Notes: generated from the sequence alone by a model not told the origin. A stretch of DNA of 64,000 nt from Thalassospira marina (GCF_002844375.1 NZ_CP024199.1:2830001-2894000); one strand, 5' to 3'; counted from the first letter of the stretch, positions 1-8,770 are shown. Numbers and translations: made by a program.

Positions 1-99
1 AAACCGCCTGCCATTTTGTATAAGATTTCCGCCGATGTTGCCGATAAGAGCAACTCGTTGGGTACACTGCATTTTTGACGACAGGGGAGATCTACGGCG

Positions 100-1464
100 A
101 TGGCCGGAAGACAAATCGTATCGTTTGCTGCACTTGCGGCCATCATTGGCGGGACCACCGGCTATATTCTTTCAGACACACAACAGGGGCATCATAATCC
201 GCTTTCTGCCTATGCCGCAGAAACCGAAACCATGCCAAAACCTGTTATGTCTCCGAAGCACCAGGATGCAGAAGAGATTGCTTCTGTAGCTGAAACGGTG
301 CCGGTTCTTGAAGGTTCCGAAAAAAATTCAGAAATTTCCTCGCGTCAGGATACGGTGGTCCTTGAAAAGGGATCGAACCTGATGGCGGTGCTGACGGGTG
401 CCGGACTTGAACGCTCGGTCGCCTATAACGCCATTGAAGCGCTGCGCGATGTTTACAATCCGCGCAAATTGCGCGCCGGCCAGGAATTTGACCTGGTATA
501 TGCCAGCGAAACCAGCGGCGATACCGGCGACCTTCTTGATACCCTGCGTTTCCAGCCCGATGCGGAAACCATTGTTTCGGTTTCGCGGACTGACGATGGC
601 TTTAGCGCATCGACCGATAAGGTGGAGCTGACCAGCGCACCGAACGTATCGAGCGGCACCATTGACCAGAGCCTGTTTATGGCTGCAGAAAAGAACGGCA
701 TGCCGCTTTCGGTTCTGATGGAAATGATCAAGCTTTACAGCTATGACGTCGACTTTCAGCGTGACATTCAGCCGGGTGACAGCTTTGAAGTCATGTATGA
801 CGACATGAAAAACGCCAAAGGCGATCTCGTCCGTCATGGTGATATCGTTTATGCCAGCATGAATGTGCGTGGCAAAGATTACCGCCTGTATTCCTATACC
901 GACAGCGACGGCAACCAGGATTTCTATAACGAAAATGGTGAATCCTTCCGCCGCGCCCTGATGCGTACGCCAATCAATGGTGCACGTCTTTCATCGGGCT
1001 TTGGCATGCGCAAGCACCCGGTCCTGGGTTATAGCCGCATGCATAAGGGCGTTGACTTTGCCGCCCCGACCGGCACACCGATTTTTGCCGCCGGTAACGG
1101 CACCGTTGAGCGGGTTGGTAAAGTTGGCGGGTATGGCAATTACATCCGCCTGCGCCATAACAGCACCTATGAAACCGCTTATGGCCATATGTCGCGCTTT
1201 GCCAAGGGTATCCATGCCGGATCGCGCGTCAAGCAGGGGGACATTATTGGCTATGTCGGCATGACCGGCACGGCAACCGGCCCGCACCTGCATTTCGAGA
1301 TTTTGAAGGCTGAACACCAGGTCAACCCGATCAATGTGAAAATGCCGAGCGGCCGCACCCTGACCGGCAAGGAACTGAACCGTTTCCACGCCACGTCCGA
1401 AAAGCTGCAGAAGCAATATGCGCAGCTTTCGATCGAGGGCGCGAAGGTTGCCAGCGCCGACTAA
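100..1464 (+). CDS. M23 family metallopeptidase (murein DD-endopeptidase type)
   Basis: Predicted 454-residue envelope peptidase that would cleave peptidoglycan cross-links in the periplasm. Residues 6-24 form a hydrophobic signal or anchor segment, followed by an acidic linker. A LysM/OapA-like middle region (about 85-270) precedes a C-terminal LytM/peptidase_M23 domain (about 290-425). The zinc ligands are visible: H315 and D319 in HKGVD, and H398 in GPHLHFE, with H363 (YGH) and H396 as the other active-site histidines, so the enzyme looks active. The ATG at 100 follows GGGGAG at a suitable distance. The gene is single and closes with a strong terminator. In this family it resembles MepM/YebA-type hydrolases; the exact cleavage specificity cannot be read from sequence. 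Confidence 0.9.
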   Translation: MAGRQIVSFAALAAIIGGTTGYILSDTQQGHHNPLSAYAAETETMPKPVMSPKHQDAEEIASVAETVPVLEGSEKNSEISSRQDTVVLEKGSNLMAVLTGAGLERSVAYNAIEALRDVYNPRKLRAGQEFDLVYASETSGDTGDLLDTLRFQPDAETIVSVSRTDDGFSASTDKVELTSAPNVSSGTIDQSLFMAAEKNGMPLSVLMEMIKLYSYDVDFQRDIQPGDSFEVMYDDMKNAKGDLVRHGDIVYASMNVRGKDYRLYSYTDSDGNQDFYNENGESFRRALMRTPINGARLSSGFGMRKHPVLGYSRMHKGVDFAAPTGTPIFAAGNGTVERVGKVGGYGNYIRLRHNSTYETAYGHMSRFAKGIHAGSRVKQGDIIGYVGMTGTATGPHLHFEILKAEHQVNPINVKMPSGRTLTGKELNRFHATSEKLQKQYAQLSIEGAKVASAD

Positions 1465-1491
1465 CAGCTTTTACGATTTGTCGAACTCCCC

Positions 1492-1525
1492 AACCCTGCC
1501 AGACCAACTGGCAGGGTTTCTTTTT
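1492..1525 (+). terminator. Intrinsic terminator of the M23 peptidase gene
   Basis: An 11-bp perfect stem (AACCCTGCCAG / CTGGCAGGGTT) with a 5-nt loop is followed by TCTTTTT, 28 nt after the stop codon. Confidence 0.9.
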
Positions 1526-1770
1526 GCCTGCCTGCTGTCAGGGCGGCTTGGCAGGGGATCGATGAGGAGAAGCGCAAAAAAAGCGTGGACCGACGAGACG
1601 CTGCCCTGTGTCGGCGCGAGCTGCTGGATGCGGATACGGGAACACTCGCCCGTTACGTTACGAGAAGCATTGCCCTGCCCCACTAAAACCCTTTGCCCTT
1701 AATCAGGCGCATTTTGCCGATGTCATTTGTTGCCCGGCAAAGAGAAGTCCTTAGGGGCCAACGGCGCATA

Positions 1771-1804
1771 AAAAAACGGCCGGGCGATGGCCGGGCCGTT
1801 TTTA
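1771..1804 (-). terminator. Terminator of the ABC exporter gene
   Basis: A GC-rich hairpin (AACGGCC arms, one internal mismatch) is flanked by an A-run on its left and a T-run on its right. It lies just past the stop of the minus-strand ABC gene and could act in both directions. Confidence 0.75.
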
Positions 1805-1842
1805 TAAAGTGTGAGGTATCGGCCTCTAACGGGCATCAGCCA

Positions 1843-3639
1843 TCATGCGGCATCACGTTCAAACTGCAGCTTGGCCAGCCGGGCGTAAAGCGGGCTGGTT
1901 TCAAGCAGTTCGTGATGCGAGCCAATAGCCACCAGTTGCCCGTCATCAACCACGGCAATACGATCCGCATGCAGAACCGTTGAAAGACGGTGAGCGATCA
2001 CCAACGTAGTGCGCGACTTCATGATGGTTTCAAGCGCCTTTTGCACCACCTGTTCGCTTTCGGCATCGAGTGCACTTGTTGCTTCATCGAGCAGCAGAAT
2101 GGACGGATTGCGCAAAATGGCGCGTGCAATGGCAATGCGCTGACGCTGACCACCTGAAAGGCGCACGCCCTTTTCCCCCAGGAAGGTATCAAAGCCATCG
2201 GGCAGACGATCCAGGAACTCGCTGGCGTGGGCTGCATCGGCAGCAGCACGGACATCGGCATCGCTGGCATCCGGGCGGCCATAACGAATATTTTCCCAGG
2301 CATTGGCAGCGAAAATCACCGGATCCTGGGCGACAAGCCCCAAACGTTCGCGAACGGCAACCGGGTCTGCCTTGCGAATATCCACGCCATCCACCGAAAT
2401 GGTGCCAGCGGCCGGATCATAAAAGCGCAGCAACAACTGAAAGACTGTTGTTTTACCCGCCCCTGATGGCCCCACCAGCGCCACCGTTTCGCCCGCCTTT
2501 ACATCCAGCGAGAAGCCGGTAAGGGCAGAACGGTCCGGACGGGCAGGATAATGGAAGGTAACATTTTCAAAGCTGACATTGCCCTGATGGGCCGACGGCA
2601 TGACAATGGCATTGACCGGGGCAGCAATGGCAGGACGGGTTTCAAGCAGGGCGACAAGGCGTTCGGCCGCACCGGCTGCGCGCTGCAAATCGCCAATCAC
2701 TTCGCTGATTGCGCCAACAGAACCCGCGACCACGACAGCATAAAAAACGAAAGCCGAAAGCTCGCCCGCCGAGATGGTGCCATTTAAAACATCATGCCCG
2801 CCGATCCAGAGGATAACCCCGACCGCACCAAACACCATGACAATGACAACAGCCGTCAGCAGGGCGCGGGCCGAAATACGCGCAACCGAGGTTTTGAAGG
2901 CACCTTCGACATGGCCAGTGAAACGGTTGGTTTCGATTTCTTCGTGGGTATAGGCCTGAACCGTGCGCAGGGCGTTGATCGATTCTTCGGAAAAGGCGCT
3001 GACATCGGCGATGCGATCCTGGGATTCGCGCGAAAGCCGGCGTACTTTGCGCCCGTAAAAAATGATCGGCACCACCACAAGCGGCACCACCAGCAGGACA
3101 AGGGCTGTCAGTTTGGGGCTGGTAATCGCCAGCATGGCCAGACCGCCCACAAACATCAGCACATTGCGCAGTGCAATCGAAACACTGGAACCAATAACCA
3201 CCTGCAACAGAGAGGTGTCGGTCGTCAGGCGTGACAACACCTCGCCGGTACGGGTGACTTCAAAAAAGCCGGGATCAAGGCGGATGATATGGGCGTAGAT
3301 TGCACGCCTTACATCGGCAACCACGCGCTCGCCAATCCAGGAGACAAGGTAGAATCGGGAATAGCTGGCAAAGGCCATAAGAATGGTAAAGCCAAACAGC
3401 ACAAAAAGCGCCTGGTCAAGCAGGCCACCATCGCCGTCGGCAAAGCCCTTGTCGACAAGGAAGCGCAAACCGTTACCCAGCGCAAGCACGGTGCCCGACG
3501 CCACGACGAGCGCAAGTGCTGCGCCCGCTATCTGCAATTTATAGGGTTTGATGAAGGGCAGAATAGCCCGCAAAGAGGAGAGATCCCGGCTTCGATCACG
3601 ATCTTCGAGGCGGGATGAGTTTCGCGGAGAGGACGCCAC
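1843..3639 (-). CDS. ABC transporter, fused permease and ATPase (MsbA/LmrA-like exporter)
   Basis: A 598-residue half-transporter. The N-terminal part (about 25-330) carries six hydrophobic segments typical of a type IV exporter. The C-terminal ATPase has Walker A GPSGAGKTT at 390-398, signature LSGGQ at 494-498 and Walker B LLLDEA at 515-520. It should homodimerise in the inner membrane and export a lipid, drug or peptide; the substrate cannot be read from sequence. Translation starts at GTG, since no in-frame ATG lies before the first membrane helix. The frataxin gene lies upstream on the same strand with a 50-bp gap, so the two may be co-transcribed. Related alphaproteobacterial proteins are annotated as lipid A/multidrug exporters, but this fold alone does not establish that role. 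Confidence 0.88.
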   Translation of the reverse strand: MASSPRNSSRLEDRDRSRDLSSLRAILPFIKPYKLQIAGAALALVVASGTVLALGNGLRFLVDKGFADGDGGLLDQALFVLFGFTILMAFASYSRFYLVSWIGERVVADVRRAIYAHIIRLDPGFFEVTRTGEVLSRLTTDTSLLQVVIGSSVSIALRNVLMFVGGLAMLAITSPKLTALVLLVVPLVVVPIIFYGRKVRRLSRESQDRIADVSAFSEESINALRTVQAYTHEEIETNRFTGHVEGAFKTSVARISARALLTAVVIVMVFGAVGVILWIGGHDVLNGTISAGELSAFVFYAVVVAGSVGAISEVIGDLQRAAGAAERLVALLETRPAIAAPVNAIVMPSAHQGNVSFENVTFHYPARPDRSALTGFSLDVKAGETVALVGPSGAGKTTVFQLLLRFYDPAAGTISVDGVDIRKADPVAVRERLGLVAQDPVIFAANAWENIRYGRPDASDADVRAAADAAHASEFLDRLPDGFDTFLGEKGVRLSGGQRQRIAIARAILRNPSILLLDEATSALDAESEQVVQKALETIMKSRTTLVIAHRLSTVLHADRIAVVDDGQLVAIGSHHELLETSPLYARLAKLQFERDAA

Positions 3640-3689
3640 GGCAACATTCCAGTTCTGTAATATCGACAGGAAAACGCCGGACCAGGGAA

Positions 3690-4022
3690 TTAGTCCAGCG
3701 CGATCTTGTGGCCGGTCTTGACGGCAAGATCGGCAGCAAGCTGTTCGTGCAAGGTAGTGGCCCCCCGGGTGGAGCGCCAGCTTTCGGTATCTTCGTCATA
3801 ATCATAGTGGCTGGCACCGCTTACGGGCGATGACATCCAGATCTGACGATTGAGGGCATGTTTATTGATGATGAACTGTTCGCCCGAATCGAGTTCGATG
3901 GTCAGAATACCGGCTTCGAGGTCAACGTCAATCGCGTCGCCTGCTGCATCGTCGATCACGTCAGAGATATTTTCGATGGTCTCGTCCGCAAGGCGATGAA
4001 ATAGGGTTTCTTCAAGGGCCAC
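3690..4022 (-). CDS. cyaY: Iron donor protein CyaY (bacterial frataxin)
   Basis: A small acidic protein of about 110 residues matching the frataxin fold: an acidic first helix (FHRLADETIENISDVID), then strands LTIELDSGEQFIINKH and RQIWMSSP, and the conserved tryptophan strand ESWRSTRG. Bacterial frataxin binds Fe2+ through the acidic helix and modulates IscS-dependent iron-sulfur cluster assembly in the cytoplasm. The frame also opens at TTG 4028, but GGAG ends one base before that codon. The GTG at 4022 lies 7 nt from GGAG and is the better start. The downstream neighbour is the ABC exporter. No isc or suf gene is nearby. Confidence 0.85.
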   Translation of the reverse strand: MALEETLFHRLADETIENISDVIDDAAGDAIDVDLEAGILTIELDSGEQFIINKHALNRQIWMSSPVSGASHYDYDEDTESWRSTRGATTLHEQLAADLAVKTGHKIALD

Positions 4023-4187
4023 AATCAAACTCCGTCTGTCAGGCGGGTGGCTTCAAGCCATACCCGAGATCGTTTCGGTCTGCTGGCGCACCATACTATA
4101 TAAGGGCAGGCACGCAAGTAACCTTCATCAAACAGGGGGTGGAAAATGCCGGTTTTACCTTATCTGAGATATTTCCGGTCACAGGGG

Positions 4188-4216
4188 TTGCGTAACCCGA
4201 TTTTTTCCCTTATACA
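4188..4216 (+). promoter_or_regulatory. Probable sigma-70 promoter of rpmE
   Basis: TTGCGT and TATACA are separated by exactly 17 bp, ending about 30 bp before the L31 start codon. Prediction from sequence only. Confidence 0.55.
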
Positions 4217-4245
4217 CCGCGCTTCAAATTCCGGAGTGATAGGCG

Positions 4246-4473
4246 ATGAAACAAGACATCCATCCCGATTACCATGAAATCACCGTTCAGATGACGGACG
4301 GCAGCACCTACACCACCAAGTCGACCTGGGGCAAACCGGGCGACGTCATGAAGCTTGACATCGATCCGAAGAGCCATCCGGCTTGGACTGGTGTTCATCG
4401 TCTTCTCGACAGCGGTGGGCAGCTTGCCAAGTTCAAAAAGCGTTTCGCTGGTTTCAATATCGGTAGCAACTAA
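4246..4473 (+). CDS. rpmE: 50S ribosomal protein L31
   Basis: A 75-residue L31 protein, recognisable from MKQDIHPDYHEITVQMTDG at the start and a basic C-terminal tail (AKFKKRFAGFN). It belongs to the large ribosomal subunit and helps bridge the subunits. The CxxC zinc pair of the zinc-binding L31 form is absent, so this is the zinc-independent form. Bacteria with two forms usually switch to the zinc-free one in zinc limitation, but only one copy is visible here. It has its own promoter upstream, GGAG before the ATG, and its own terminator, so it is a single-gene transcription unit. Confidence 0.95.
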   Translation: MKQDIHPDYHEITVQMTDGSTYTTKSTWGKPGDVMKLDIDPKSHPAWTGVHRLLDSGGQLAKFKKRFAGFNIGSN

Positions 4474-4510
4474 GAACACAAGTCGCAATTCCTGCGATTT
4501 ATGGGATTAT

Positions 4511-4547
4511 CGCCCGCAGCATCCAAAAGATGCAGCGGGCGTTTTTC
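4511..4547 (+). terminator. Intrinsic terminator of rpmE
   Basis: CGCCCGC-A-GCATC pairs with GATGC-A-GCGGGCG around a CAAAA loop, then GTTTTTC. It lies inside the upward extension of the next reading frame, which argues for the later start chosen for the cyclase. Confidence 0.88.
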
Positions 4548-4700
4548 TTTGTCCTCACCCCTTTATATACGTTTTTGCATCACTCATATGCCTTACCAAA
4601 CTATGGTATAGTTGGCGGTTTCTTGCCATACTTGGCAACGGGACAGAATGATCAAGGCGACCGCAACGGCTTTCTTGCGGTTTTCGCGGGGGCGCGAGGG

Positions 4701-6437
4701 ATGAACCAGGTGATCACGCGCAAGCAGATCAGCTATGAAATCTATATTAAAGACCGGTCAGGGAAATGGATTATCCATGCCCATTACACCGGTGCGCAAA
4801 AACAGACCGCGGAAGAAGAAACCCAGCAGCTTGAGCGTGAAGCCAATGTCATGGCCGTCAAGCTGATCCGCGAAGTCTATAATAGCGAAACCAACAGCGC
4901 TGACGAATATGTCGTCTATCAGACCCGTGACGCGGAAAGCCGGGAGAAAATGGCAGCTGCCCGGGCCGCCAACGCCATTGAAAATGTGGCAGAGGCCCAG
5001 GAAAGCGAAAGCAAAGCCCAGCCTGCCCCCAAACAGGGCAAATCAAAAAAGCGCAAAAAAAAGGATGTCGGCCTGATCGGGCTGGCCCTTAAAATGATGC
5101 TGGCCTTTTGCGGCGCCATTGCCATTGGCCTTGCCGTGATGCTGGGAACAGCCCGCCTGCTGGAATACCTGCCGGGTATGGGATATCACATCAGCCAGGG
5201 TGTGTTTGAAAAGGCCAATTTCTTTGCCTTTGTGCTGGGATTCATTGTGTCCATCACCCCGATGATGATGGCCCTGACCCGCAATTTCCGCCACAAGGGC
5301 AAAAAGCGCAAAGATGATGACGAGGTCGCCGAAAGCCCGGCAGCCCCTGCCATGCCCAGCGGCCCCAGCGAAGAGCAAATGCGCCTTGCCCGTGCCGAGG
5401 CGCTGCGCCGCAGCCTTGAAGAAAACCGTTCCGCGCTAAGCGAAGAGCCTATCAGCACCCGCGAAGACCCCAAAGACGACCCCGATGATGATGCCCCCCT
5501 GCCCAAGGAACCGTTGGTAAAAACCCCGGCCCTGCAGGCAACCCGGCAAATTATGCGTGATTTTATGGCGGGGTCTGTGGTTGCCATTCGTGAAACCCTG
5601 CCCAGCCTCGATGCCTATCACAAATTTGGCGTGAACCTGTATGTCGCGGGTGCATGTGATGCCTGCTCGGATAAAAATGCCCTGCCCCGTGAACAGGGCC
5701 GGGATATTTTAAAAGACTGCGTTTCGGCCCTGGGTGCAAATGGCAAGATGTCCGATACGTTTTGCAACAGCCTGGAGCAGTATCTGCTGGAGCCAAAATA
5801 TAGCGATATGTATGGCGCAGGCCGCGATTCGATGCTGAGCTACATGAAAGACGAGAAAAGCCTTTCAGTTTCCGTGGCACGCGCGTTGAATATCTGGTCG
5901 GAAAAACCGACAGCAGACCCGAAACAGGCGGGCAAGAAGCTGCATGCCCTGATGTTTACCGATATCGTCAATTCCACCCAGCTCACCCAGGAGCTGGGGG
6001 ATATTGGTGCCCAGCAAATGGTACATGCCCATAACCGCATCGTGCGCACGGCCCTTATCAACAATTACGGTAAGGAAGTGAAGCATATGGGCGATGGCAT
6101 TATGGCCGTATTTCCATCGTCAAATTCGGCGGTTGAAGGGGCACTGGAAATTCAGCTCCAGATGGCCCAACACAATGCGCGAGGCGAGATGGAATTCCAT
6201 GTTCGTATCGGCATTAATGCCGGTGAAGCCATTACCGAGGAAAACGACCTGTTTGGGGCTGTCGTTCAATTGGCGGCACGGGTTTGTGCAGCGGCAAGCG
6301 GTGACGAAATTCTGGTTTCGCCGACCGTGAAGGAAACCTACGCTGGCAAACGGGCCAAGTTCAAATCGCTTGGCACCCGGCAGATGAAGGGTTTTAGCGC
6401 ACCTGTCGAGATTTTTGCCGCGATCAGCCGAAAATAG
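4701..6437 (+). CDS. Membrane-anchored class III adenylate/guanylate cyclase
   Basis: A 578-residue protein that should make cAMP or cGMP. Order: an N-terminal soluble domain (about 1-80), an Ala/Lys-rich linker, two hydrophobic segments (about 125-150 and 165-190), a charged linker, an unrecognised helical domain with several cysteines, and a C-terminal cyclase domain (about the last 170 residues). Both metal aspartates are present (FTDIVNST and HMGDGIMAVF). A lysine precedes the second, and DLFG matches the substrate-binding aspartate region. The usual transition-state Asn is Gln here (VVQLAARV), a variant whose effect is unclear. Both termini should be cytoplasmic. The frame opens upstream at 4530, but that stretch contains the rpmE terminator. 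ATG 4701, or GTG 4710 with better ribosome-site spacing, is preferred. Confidence 0.82.
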   Translation: MNQVITRKQISYEIYIKDRSGKWIIHAHYTGAQKQTAEEETQQLEREANVMAVKLIREVYNSETNSADEYVVYQTRDAESREKMAAARAANAIENVAEAQESESKAQPAPKQGKSKKRKKKDVGLIGLALKMMLAFCGAIAIGLAVMLGTARLLEYLPGMGYHISQGVFEKANFFAFVLGFIVSITPMMMALTRNFRHKGKKRKDDDEVAESPAAPAMPSGPSEEQMRLARAEALRRSLEENRSALSEEPISTREDPKDDPDDDAPLPKEPLVKTPALQATRQIMRDFMAGSVVAIRETLPSLDAYHKFGVNLYVAGACDACSDKNALPREQGRDILKDCVSALGANGKMSDTFCNSLEQYLLEPKYSDMYGAGRDSMLSYMKDEKSLSVSVARALNIWSEKPTADPKQAGKKLHALMFTDIVNSTQLTQELGDIGAQQMVHAHNRIVRTALINNYGKEVKHMGDGIMAVFPSSNSAVEGALEIQLQMAQHNARGEMEFHVRIGINAGEAITEENDLFGAVVQLAARVCAAASGDEILVSPTVKETYAGKRAKFKSLGTRQMKGFSAPVEIFAAISRK

Positions 6438-6466
6438 GCTGTGTTTGTGGCTAAAGCTCTATGCCC

Positions 6467-6919
6467 TTAATCAGCAGGACGATGCCGGGCGGCGACCTGA
6501 AGTTCCATTCGCGCAGTACGCATATAAAGGGAATGGGCCCGTTCCATCAGGCTGAGCAAGGCAGGTGTTGTCGACAGGCAGCGATCCCGTTCGTCCTGAA
6601 TGCAGATTTTGATATCCACCATCAGATCATCGCTATCAACCGCTTCTTCCCAGTCGATCTCGCCTGCCTCGACTGCGCGTACCGATAAAAGCCATGCCAT
6701 CGCCCGGATCAGGCGGGTGGTCATGCGCATTTCCTCGCGAAACTGCACAATGGCATTGTCGCTCAGAACATCGAATTGTTCACGCTTGCGATTGGCAGAC
6801 AGATAGTCCCGCGCCTCGACCAGCAGGGTCAGGGCCTCGTCATAGGTTTTGGAAAAAGGGACGATGACAAAATTGCTGTCATAGTTGCTTTTTCCGCGAA
6901 AGGGCGGGTCATATGTCAT
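6467..6919 (-). CDS. rcdA: DUF1465 family protein, RcdA-like (CtrA proteolysis adaptor)
   Basis: A 150-residue helical protein matching the DUF1465/RcdA family. The core MRMTTRLIRAMAWLLSVRAV resembles the Caulobacter RcdA segment with its TTRL motif and following helix. In Caulobacter, RcdA is an adaptor that brings CtrA and other substrates to ClpXP at the cell pole with CpdR and PopA; that role is established there and inferred here. The start is ATG 6919, with a GGTGG sequence directly upstream. It stands alone on the minus strand. About 60 bp upstream is a promoter-terminator unit described separately, so its own promoter may lie very close to the start or depend on read-through. TrcR, another cell-cycle factor, is encoded 2 kb away. 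Confidence 0.72.
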   Translation of the reverse strand: MTYDPPFRGKSNYDSNFVIVPFSKTYDEALTLLVEARDYLSANRKREQFDVLSDNAIVQFREEMRMTTRLIRAMAWLLSVRAVEAGEIDWEEAVDSDDLMVDIKICIQDERDRCLSTTPALLSLMERAHSLYMRTARMELQVAARHRPAD

Positions 6920-6977
6920 CCACCGTATATTGGACCATCTGGATTATAGTTCAAGCACGCCAGATGCCAAAAACGGT

Positions 6978-7053
6978 GCCAAAAACGAAGAGGCCGCCCC
7001 AATGGAGCGACCTCTGCCTCAACCTGCTAAACTTGCCGGACTGTTTTATTTTT
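6978..7053 (-). ncRNA. Candidate small RNA between the DUF1192 and RcdA-like genes
   Basis: A promoter-like pair (TTGACC, 16 bp, TATAGA) would start transcription near 7053. About 40 nt later an imperfect GC hairpin (GAGGTCGC ... GCGGCCTC) is followed by TTCGTTTTT. The implied transcript is about 75 nt and no reading frame fits inside it. It could also be an attenuated leader of the RcdA-like gene, which begins about 60 bp further on. I recognise no RNA family. Confidence 0.4.
6981..7014 (-). terminator. Intrinsic terminator of the candidate small RNA
   Basis: On the minus strand GAGGTCGC pairs with GCGGCCTC (one mismatch), then TTCGTTTTT. Confidence 0.55.
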
Positions 7054-7059
7054 TGTGAA

Positions 7060-7087
7060 TCTATACTCCCGGCTCTTGCCGGGTCAA
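7060..7087 (-). promoter_or_regulatory. Sigma-70-like promoter on the minus strand
   Basis: The minus strand reads TTGACC, a 16-bp spacer, then TATAGA. It is one of the better promoter matches in the window. Confidence 0.5.
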
Positions 7088-7134
7088 GCGCATAAGTGAC
7101 GGAAATGTGACTGTGCGTATTAGTACGTATAAGC

Positions 7135-7167
7135 CCAAAAGAAAAAGAGCCGCCCGTATGGGGCGGC
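7135..7167 (-). terminator. Terminator of the DUF1192 gene
   Basis: GCCGCCC pairs with GGGCGGC around a 5-nt loop. On the minus strand it is followed by a T-rich tract (TCTTTTTCTTTT). Confidence 0.7.
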
Positions 7168-7321
7168 CCAGTTTAACAGGGAGGCATCGAAACATCACGT
7201 TCGACAAGGGGTCAACACTGAACCCTTAATCTTACATATAGAACGGCAAAATTAACATTCAATGAACCCAGGGTTTATTTTATCGCTTTCGTGACAACCG
7301 GATGAATTTTATCTGAAAAAT

Positions 7322-7516
7322 TCAGGTTCTAAACAGGGCTTCTGCGCCTTTGCGCACACCATCACGGGTCACCAGCGTCTGTTCGACACGTTCGATTTCC
7401 GTTAATAGCGCGGTTTTGTAAGCCAGCAGGTTTTCGACCGACATATCATCAAGATTACGCGGGATCCCTACGGGCATACCGGCTGCAGCACTTGCCAAAA
7501 GGTCATCCTGATCCAT
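7322..7516 (-). CDS. DUF1192 family small protein
   Basis: A 64-residue protein recognised by the DUF1192 pattern PRNLDDMSVENLLAYKTALL, then a coiled-coil-like helix (TEIERVEQTLVTRDGVRKG) and a terminal EALF. The family is small and largely confined to alphaproteobacteria; its function is not known to me. The frame is open upstream to 7675, but the ATG at 7516 has a near-perfect GGAGGG site 6 nt away, so the short form is chosen. It faces away from the quinone oxidoreductase gene and has its own terminator. Confidence 0.8.
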   Translation of the reverse strand: MDQDDLLASAAAGMPVGIPRNLDDMSVENLLAYKTALLTEIERVEQTLVTRDGVRKGAEALFRT

Positions 7517-7687
7517 TTTCGCCCTCCAGTGTTGTTTTGCCAAAAGGACACAGCATAAAAAGCCTTTGTCATCGTGCGGGCCACTTGCCTGAACCAATTG
7601 GCAACCACAAGGTAACAAAAGCCTTTCATGTAGCGATCTGAAAACTAGATAATGACCAAATATCAATTTCGCCATGAAGGATACGCC

Positions 7688-8695
7688 ATGAATTTGGAAA
7701 AAATTCCCGAAAGCATGAAATTCATCGCCATTGAAGATAGCGGCGAAAACGGCCGCCTTGTTGTACAGACCGGCCCCTGCCCTACACCGGGCAAGGGTGA
7801 AGTCCTGGTCAAAGTGGCGGCTGCCGGGATCAACCGGCCGGACTTAATGCAGGTTGCAGGCATGTATCCGCCGCCCCCGGGTGCATCGGACATTCCCGGG
7901 CTTGAGCTTTCGGGCCATATCGTTACCTGCGGTGATGATTGCGACGGACTAGAACCTGGCCAGGCGGTTTGCGCCCTGGTTGCTGGCGGTGCCTATGCCG
8001 AATATGCCGTTGTGCCCGCAGCACAATGCCTGCCGGTGCCAAAGGGCCTGTCACTGACCGAAGCCGCCTGCCTGCCCGAAACATTTTTTACCGTCTGGCA
8101 CAATGTGTTTGATAAAGCCGCGTTAAAACAAGGCGAGGTTTTTATGGTGCATGGAGGCACATCGGGAATTGGCACCACCGCCATCCAGATGGCAAAGGCC
8201 CTGGGCGCGACCGTAATTGCCACGGCAGGCAGTGCTGACAAATGCCAGGCCTGCCTTGATCTGGGCGCGGATCATGCCATCAATTACCGCGAGCAGGATT
8301 TTGAAGGGGCGGTAATGGATATTACCAACGGCAAAGGTGCTAATGTCATCCTTGATATGGTGGCGGGCGAATATATTGGCCGCAATTTCAAATGTGCTGC
8401 ACAGGATGGCCGCATTGCCGTGATTGCCTTTTTGGGCGGACCAAAGGCCAACACCAATTTCCTGCCGCTTTTAACCAAGCGCCTGACCCTGACCGGATCA
8501 ACCCTGCGCGCCCAGCCGGTGGCAGCCAAAGGGGAAATTGCCCAACGCCTGCATAAAACGATTTGGCCCCTCATAGAGGACGGCCAGATTAAACCGGTGA
8601 TTTATCGCGAATTGCCCTTTGGGGAAGCGCAAAGCGCGCATGACATCCTCAAACAGGGTGACCATATTGGTAAAGTCGTGATCAAAATGGCCTGA
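7688..8695 (+). CDS. NAD(P)H:quinone oxidoreductase, zinc-free MDR family (PIG3/Qor type)
   Basis: A 335-residue medium-chain dehydrogenase/reductase without the structural-zinc cysteine lobe, as in the quinone oxidoreductase/TP53I3 branch. The N-terminal GroES-like part (GINRPDLMQ, about 48-56) is followed by the nucleotide-binding domain with HGGTSGIGTTA at 155-165. Enzymes of this group reduce quinones by one electron using NADPH in the cytoplasm; the substrate here is unproven. ATG 7688 is preferred over the upstream in-frame 7652 because AAGGA lies 6 nt before it. Single gene, divergent from the DUF1192 gene. Confidence 0.85.
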   Translation: MNLEKIPESMKFIAIEDSGENGRLVVQTGPCPTPGKGEVLVKVAAAGINRPDLMQVAGMYPPPPGASDIPGLELSGHIVTCGDDCDGLEPGQAVCALVAGGAYAEYAVVPAAQCLPVPKGLSLTEAACLPETFFTVWHNVFDKAALKQGEVFMVHGGTSGIGTTAIQMAKALGATVIATAGSADKCQACLDLGADHAINYREQDFEGAVMDITNGKGANVILDMVAGEYIGRNFKCAAQDGRIAVIAFLGGPKANTNFLPLLTKRLTLTGSTLRAQPVAAKGEIAQRLHKTIWPLIEDGQIKPVIYRELPFGEAQSAHDILKQGDHIGKVVIKMA

Positions 8696-8734
8696 AATTA
8701 ACGTTCACCACGCCTGTTTGGCGTGATAATGGCT

Positions 8735-8770
8735 AAAAAACAGACGGGTAAAAATATTATTGCCCGTCTG
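8735..8770 (-). terminator. Orphan minus-strand terminator
   Basis: Eight-base perfect arms (CAGACGGG / CCCGTCTG) with an AT-rich 14-nt loop and a T6 tail on the minus strand. There is no T-run on the plus strand, so it does not serve the oxidoreductase gene. Confidence 0.6.

Larger units (their letters stand above)
6920..7321 (-). other. 402-bp non-coding gap with two minus-strand terminators and one promoter
   Basis: No convincing protein gene. On the minus strand it holds a terminator for the DUF1192 gene (7135-7167), a sigma-70-like promoter (7060-7087) and a second terminator (6981-7014). This arrangement suggests a short independent transcript. Confidence 0.6.

Noticed and set aside
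1526..1770. Small coding frames between the M23 and ABC genes
   Set aside because: No ribosome site or similarity; the space holds only terminators.
4530..4700. Upstream extension of the cyclase gene from ATG 4530
   Set aside because: It spans the rpmE terminator stem and reads a hydrophobic peptide without ribosome site; the later start fits better.
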